DNA of 64,000 bases from Camarhynchus parvulus (lineage: Eukaryota; Chordata; Aves; Passeriformes; Thraupidae), in the NCBI RefSeq assembly GCF_901933205.1, contig NC_044572.1, positions 91,292,965-91,356,964 of the forward strand. The letters are read 5' to 3'. Each line of letters starts with the position of its first letter. Position 1 is the first letter of the stretch. Below, one piece after another: positions 59,901 through 64,000 of the stretch. A program made the position numbers and the translations under genes. Below the pieces are notes generated by a model. The model worked only from the letters and a program-made list of their open reading frames with translations, was not told the origin of the DNA and made no database searches.

Positions 59901-61821
59901 AGCATGGAAAGTTAATATCAGGAAGACCAGGGCATAAATATAGTGCAATTACCAAGAGGCATAAATGGTAGCAAAGAAGTTCCTGTGAATGTTTTTGAAG
60001 TTAGAGGAAGACCAAGGATGTGGGAGTGCATTTAAATAAGAAAGAAAGAGAGAGGCTGAAACACAAAGAAAACAGGTTAAAAATATTTGGATGAGCTAGG
60101 CCTATTTGGGGTCTGAAGGTTTGATGAAACTCTAGAGCATTTTTAAGAAACAGCCTTTGAAATGTCAAGTATATTTTTGGGAACTTGAATAAGGTGGTCG
60201 CAGAAGACTGCAAGAGAAGAGACTTTGAAATCCATGAAGATATTAGAACAAGCTACTGAAAAACTAACTGCAACATGTTGAAAGTGTTGAAGAGGTCGAG
60301 ATTTTTATGTCAGAAGCCAACTTAGTCTATTCTGCAGTCCTTGTAAGAGAGAAGTTTTTTACAATGGGGGTGGTGAGGCACTGGCACAGGCTGCCCAGAG
60401 AAGCTGTGGATGCCCCCATCCCTGGAAGAGTTCAAGGCCAGGCTGGATCTGAGAAGCCTGGTCTGTTGGAGGTGTCCCTGTCCATGGCAGGAAGCTTGGA
60501 TCTAGATGATGGTTCAAGGGCCCCTTCTAATCCAAGGAGTTCTGTGACTGTGTGTGATTTATCTCCATGTTCACAAGGTTTTCTGATACTACTGCACATG
60601 ACATTCTTGAAAGCAAACCTGGTTGTCAATTCTCCTTTTCTCCCTGCTCAACCACGAGGCACATTGGCTTGTTAATCCCACTTGAAAAGAGTTCTTGTAG
60701 TTCTGCATGCAGCAACAAGAATGGCCATGAAATCAAATCTGACAGCAGGTTCTTCTACAGTGCTACTGCCTGAGAATGCTCTTTCAATTTTAGGACACAT
60801 GAAATGCTCAGATCATTTTAAGTAATACTGCTACTGCAGCAATCTAATTACAGATATGGGAAGGGTTATTCCTGATGGAACCAACCTTCTCACAGATCAT
60901 CAGGAGAGAGCACTGGCCAGCACCAGCGCATAACAGAGACTTCTCCTGAAGAATGGTAGAGCAAAGATCAAAAGACATTTTATACAGAAAGAAGGGAAGA
61001 CCAGCAAACATATCTGATTTCTAGCATGTCATAGTGTGTTTCCAAAATCTTTTATTGAAATGGATTTACACTCCTTTCTTGTCAGTTATCAAGTTAAAAT
61101 GTTAAAGGAAGAGATGTTCTTCCTTACCTAGGAACTTGCTTCTCTTTTTCCATATATTTCATCAATGCTGTATTACACTGTCCGTCATATAAAAATCTCC
61201 CGGTATTTCTTCACTAATTCATTGAAAATGGCCAAAATTATTACTTGCACACGATCAAGTGATTTGCAGGGGGGACAAAAGAAGCCAAGCTACCTTGAAA
61301 CATAAATGAGAGTATTCTGCTTCCTATGAACAGTCCACTATTTCAAGATCCAGGGGTCCAGGACCTTTGTCACAGAAGGCCATAGATATTTAATTTTTTA
61401 AGATACTAAGCATTTTCTGCTTATCAAAATTCAGTCACAGGGCTGGTAAAAGTGTGGTGTAAGGAAAGAAATCTACTTCTTCATTAACAATACTCTTCAA
61501 CTGAAATCTTATTTGTTTACTTCATTTATATCTGGTCAGAGAAATTGCATACTGGATACAACGACAGAGATACAATAAATACAGAAATTAAATTCTACTA
61601 CCTTCTCCTAGAGTTGCAGATCTGGTTAAAGAGGCATCATCCTGTCCTTTGAGTTGCCTTTTAAGTTCTTCTGCAGATTCAGAATGCAGCTGCAGGAAGT
61701 CTTTAATGGCAACTGAAGCTTCCTCTTTAATGGGATTTATCATTCTCTGCAGAACTGCGATGTCTTCCTGCCGCACTCGCAAACACAGCTTCTCCATCTC
61801 TCTCATGTTGGCACGGAGCTG
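53713..61821 (-). CDS. STX17: STX17, syntaxin-17 (C-terminal five coding exons; N-terminus off the window)
   Basis: Exons 61602-61821, 56400-56518, 56266-56316, 54636-54722 and 53713-53952 join in frame to 238 residues, corresponding to human residues 64-302. In order they hold the end of the Habc region, a linker with WESL in the place of the reported LC3-interacting WETL, the Qa-SNARE coiled coil with the zero-layer Gln in SQQEKID, and a C-terminal pair of glycine-zipper helices (LAALPVAGAVIGG; AGIAAALGGGILGF) joined by GFK, then a basic tail RKKQK. STX17 is inserted in the autophagosome membrane through this hairpin and pairs with SNAP29 and VAMP8 for lysosome fusion; it also acts at ER-mitochondria contacts. 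The first 63 or so residues would be encoded to the right of 64000. Confidence 0.96.
53953..54635 (-). other. STX17: STX17 intron before the last exon
   Basis: GT-AG on the minus strand (GTAGGG ... TTTACAG), 683 bases. A C7 run lies at about 54415. Nothing else recognised. Confidence 0.9.
54636..54722 (-). CDS. STX17: STX17 SNARE-motif exon (C-terminal half)
   Basis: Acceptor (minus) ATCTAG|TCC, donor AAG|GTAGGG. Encodes SQQEKIDRIEEHVNSAAANV then EEGTKNLGK. The first Gln is the zero-layer Gln196 equivalent. The lysines equivalent to acetylated human Lys219 and Lys223 are kept. Position 202, Ser in human, is Arg here (codon AGG). Confidence 0.96.
54723..56265 (-). other. STX17: STX17 intron
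   Basis: GT-AG on the minus strand (GTAAGT ... ATCTAG), about 1.5 kb. Frames of 63-116 codons here show no similarity. No repeat recognised. Confidence 0.9.
56266..56316 (-). CDS. STX17: STX17 SNARE-motif exon (N-terminal half, 51 bases)
   Basis: Acceptor TTTGCAG|GAC, donor GTCTGT|GTAAGT. Encodes DLVELSQLVTEFSLLVC, the first heptads of the SNARE helix, ending right before the zero layer. Human has Asn where this ends in Cys. Confidence 0.95.
56317..56399 (-). other. STX17: STX17 very short intron (83 bases)
   Basis: GTATGT at 56399 to TTGCAG at 56317 on the minus strand, with a T-rich tract (a run of A on plus at 56326-56335). It is near the lower size limit for vertebrate introns, so intron retention is conceivable; a retained copy would need checking for frame. 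Confidence 0.9.
56400..56518 (-). CDS. STX17: STX17 linker exon (LIR-like WESL)
   Basis: Acceptor (minus) CTCATTCAG|AA, donor GAAGGG|GTATGT. Encodes TLYNTEVKDGSQSLIQIYSR then LPEIPQEENAAESWESLEG. The start of the exon is the most diverged part relative to human; the LPEIPQ...AESWE segment is conserved. Confidence 0.95.
56519..61601 (-). other. STX17: STX17 intron (about 5.1 kb)
   Basis: GT-AG on the minus strand (GTAGTA ... CATTCAG). Contains a plus-strand CR1 fragment at about 60330-60565, an AT-rich region at 57540-57780 and a TAATTAATTATATA-like patch near 58115. No other gene recognised. Confidence 0.9.
60330..60565 (+). mobile_element. CR1 LINE 3' fragment, plus orientation
   Basis: Hallmarks: GGTGGTGAGGCACTGGCACAG, CCAGAGAAGCTGTGGATGCC, ATCCCTGGAAGAGTTCAAGG, GTGTCCCTGTCCATGGCAGG, TCTAGATGATGGTTCAAGG and a 3' end TTCTGTGACTGTGTGTGATT. 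It belongs to a different CR1 subfamily from the copies at 1985-2293 and 39118-39512. The 5' edge is approximate. The overlapping 122-codon frame is repeat-derived. Confidence 0.9.
61602..61821 (-). CDS. STX17: STX17 exon, end of Habc region
   Basis: Acceptor (minus) CTTGCAG|CAG, donor GAAG|GTAGTA. Encodes QLRANMREMEKLCLRVRQED through DASLTRSATLGE, corresponding to human residues 64 to about 136. It is helical and strongly conserved in MREMEKLCLRV and NPIKEEASVA. The acceptor is a CAGCAG tandem. Confidence 0.96.
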
Positions 61822-64000
61822 CTGCAAGAGCATTAAGAGTTATGTTGTAGCTTACTGTGTGAAAACACCAGACACCCTCAGTGCCTGGGAAGCACCTATC
61901 ATCTTTATAATCAAGGGAGAAACATTTTTCAAGCCATCACCACCAATAGTTTGATTTTTCTGGCTGTCACTTTTGTACTTCATCCACTTCTCCAAGTCAG
62001 TTTGTTTTATTTTGGGTTTCAATTAAAGTATTTAACTAATTAATTCATTGTGTAACCACTGAAGTTGTTTCTGTTTCTATGGTCAATTTAGGTCTTTGCC
62101 AAAATATTTACACAAGTTGCAACAAGTTGCAATAATATCTGAGTAAAGTAAGTTCAGCGCTTCTCAAAATTTACTTTTTTTATAATAATAAGTGACTATG
62201 GTGATCAAAAGACCTCAGGATATATTCATTCATAACCCTCAACTATACCAAAACTTTCATTTTGTGAAGACAACTTCAGGGACAAAGGAGAAGGATTACT
62301 TTTTTCTTTTATTTTTTTTTCAGATGAACAACAAATACATTTGTTTGACTGGAATATCAAATTTAATAAAACATGTAAATACTTCTTTAGTTACAAGCCT
62401 TCTGAGGAGATAAAACTGTTCACAACTAGCATGAACTGTATGTGTACAGGCCTTTCACATGAGATAAATTTCTTTCTGCATTAAAAATAAAGGGGCTTTT
62501 AATTGCCTGGGCTTTAAAAATACATACAAATTTTCTTTTCCTACAAATAAAAAGACGAAATTTACAGTTTAAATTACACCACTTACTGTTTTAGGACAGA
62601 GTTTTCATCTATTTATAAAAAATACTAATAAAAATATATTCTCTGCATTACTTTACAGTGACACAACAAATTCTATTCTTTGTCACATTATTTACCAATT
62701 AATTTGAATACTCTTCTCACAACAGAGCACGAGAATGGACTGACACCAATGAGTGGTTAGAAATAGAAAAGTTTTCTTCCAGAATACAAACCAGGTACAG
62801 CCTCAGAGAGGTAAAATTGACTATCTGGAAAAGCAAGATCTAGATGGAACTAACTTTATTTAAATACACTACTGGAATTAATTGCTCTTAGTATTTATAA
62901 AAAAAGAGTAGAAAATATAATTAGAGAAGAAGGAAGGAAATTATTCAACAACCTGTTGCACAAACTTCCAAAGAAAGAACTATTGATTTGTTAAAATCAT
63001 GTGGCAACTTACTAAGATTAGATTAGATTATACTGTATGCTCAAATTAAGAGTACTATTAGCCAAATTAGACTGCATTATTCAAGACTAACCTCAGGTAA
63101 AACCACTGATTGACAATTAAAAGAAAGAGAGATAAAAAAAAACCCAGCTGTGGAAGACACTAAGCTGAATTAGAAACATAGTAGCGAGTAACTTTCCTCA
63201 TCCATTCCTCATCTCAGTCTACCTCCTGCTTCCTGGTATCTTCCCCCCATGGTGTGCCCCTATGCACCCAGAAAAGGAGAATGTCACCACTTTCATAGTG
63301 CACCATGTGCCAAAATTCTTGGTTTACAGAATCTTGGAATTTCATTGAAGTAACAAAATGGGACCATCAAAACACAACACTCAATCATCTAATTTCTACA
63401 ACTATACGCAAGGGACTGAGGTTGATAGTGCTGTTTTATTTCAGTAAAAAAAAATTATTACTATTATCCTGTCTTTGGCAACAATGGAGATAAAAAAAAA
63501 AAGACATGTCAAACAAACAAAAACTATTGAAACAGTGACAACAGTGAGTTTGGGGTGAGATAACAATGGTTCCACAGCAGCTTCTTTTTCTTTTAAAGAA
63601 AAAAGAGAATTTTGCAGTTGAAACTGAGTTAAAATGCAGTTCTTCTTGGGATCTGTACCATGGCAGCTGCTGCTGGGGCAAATTACAAGTTTGTGCAGTG
63701 GCCAACACAACACAACACAACTGGCTGATGGGAGTTTGCACAGATCCTGAACAGAAGCTTAAAGAGGTATGAAGTGCTCACCCTAAGGAATGGTTAAACC
63801 AGATCCTCACTCCCATTGCTCATTATTACCTTGCTAATCAGAGAGAAATATTTCTGAGCAAGAAGATGGAGGAATCAGATGATGATATTAGCCTATTTAG
63901 TGAAATTTAATTTTAGTAGCTCTTCCTTTGTGGTTTTGAAGGGAGGACTTGTGTTCCACTTACTGTCAATTAAACAGAAGGTGAATGGATTCAGCCTAGC
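61822..64000 (-). other. STX17: STX17 intron, continuing off the window
   Basis: No further STX17 exon (RIWDKLHEEHIN-like) is visible up to 64000. Small simple repeats: GTTGCAACAA duplication near 62117-62130, GATTA units near 63016-63030, CAACA units near 63703-63720, and a run of A near 63494. No gene recognised. Confidence 0.85.

Noticed and set aside
60307..60675. 122-codon frame inside the STX17 intron
   Set aside because: Most of it is translated CR1 3' sequence.
1..64000. CRISPR arrays, operons, phage, insertion sequences, tRNA or rRNA genes
   Set aside because: None seen. The window is a spliced vertebrate locus, and no regularly spaced repeats or cloverleaf-type sequences were recognised.

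Overview
The window is vertebrate nuclear DNA, almost certainly from a bird. It has long AT-rich introns with short GT-AG exons, and the interspersed repeats I recognise are CR1 LINE fragments. I see no mammalian SINEs and no prokaryotic features. The coding content is the conserved block INVS - ERP44 - STX17, as on human chromosome 9q31. Most long open frames in the window are chance frames in introns or in the CpG island.

Layout. Bases 1-1243 are probably intron 1 of INVS (inversin, minus strand), whose non-coding first exon appears to end at a strong minus-strand splice donor at 1243/1244. A CpG island (about 900-2060) is the bidirectional INVS/ERP44 promoter. It carries a good ZNF143-type element (1408-1427), an ETS core (1403-1408) and an RFX X-box-like element (1477-1489). 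ERP44 then runs on the plus strand from the ATG at 1582 to the TAA at 48498-48500. I resolved all 12 coding exons; together they encode 406 residues with consistent splice phases. Intron 1 is about 19 kb and holds a long old CR1 (about 7225-8890), a younger CR1 (about 1985-2293), a minisatellite and two blocks that look like conserved non-coding elements. Bases 48501-53712 hold the ERP44 3'UTR, a short spacer and the probable STX17 3'UTR (the genes converge). From 53713 to the right edge lies STX17 on the minus strand: its last five coding exons, covering the end of the Habc region, the SNARE motif and the C-terminal hairpin anchor. Its N-terminal exons lie beyond 64000.

Biology. ERP44 is a thioredoxin-fold chaperone that retrieves thiol-bearing clients from the early secretory pathway to the ER. 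STX17 is the Qa-SNARE of autophagosome-lysosome fusion. INVS is a ciliary/planar-polarity protein. They are neighbours by ancient synteny; I infer no shared pathway beyond the common INVS/ERP44 promoter.

I did not find an undescribed system. The best leads are an arginine in place of the human TBK1 phospho-serine 202 of STX17, a KDEL rather than RDEL tail on ERP44, the ciliary-type promoter elements shared with a secretory-pathway gene, and a 36-base CR1 fragment bounded by about 22-base direct repeats.
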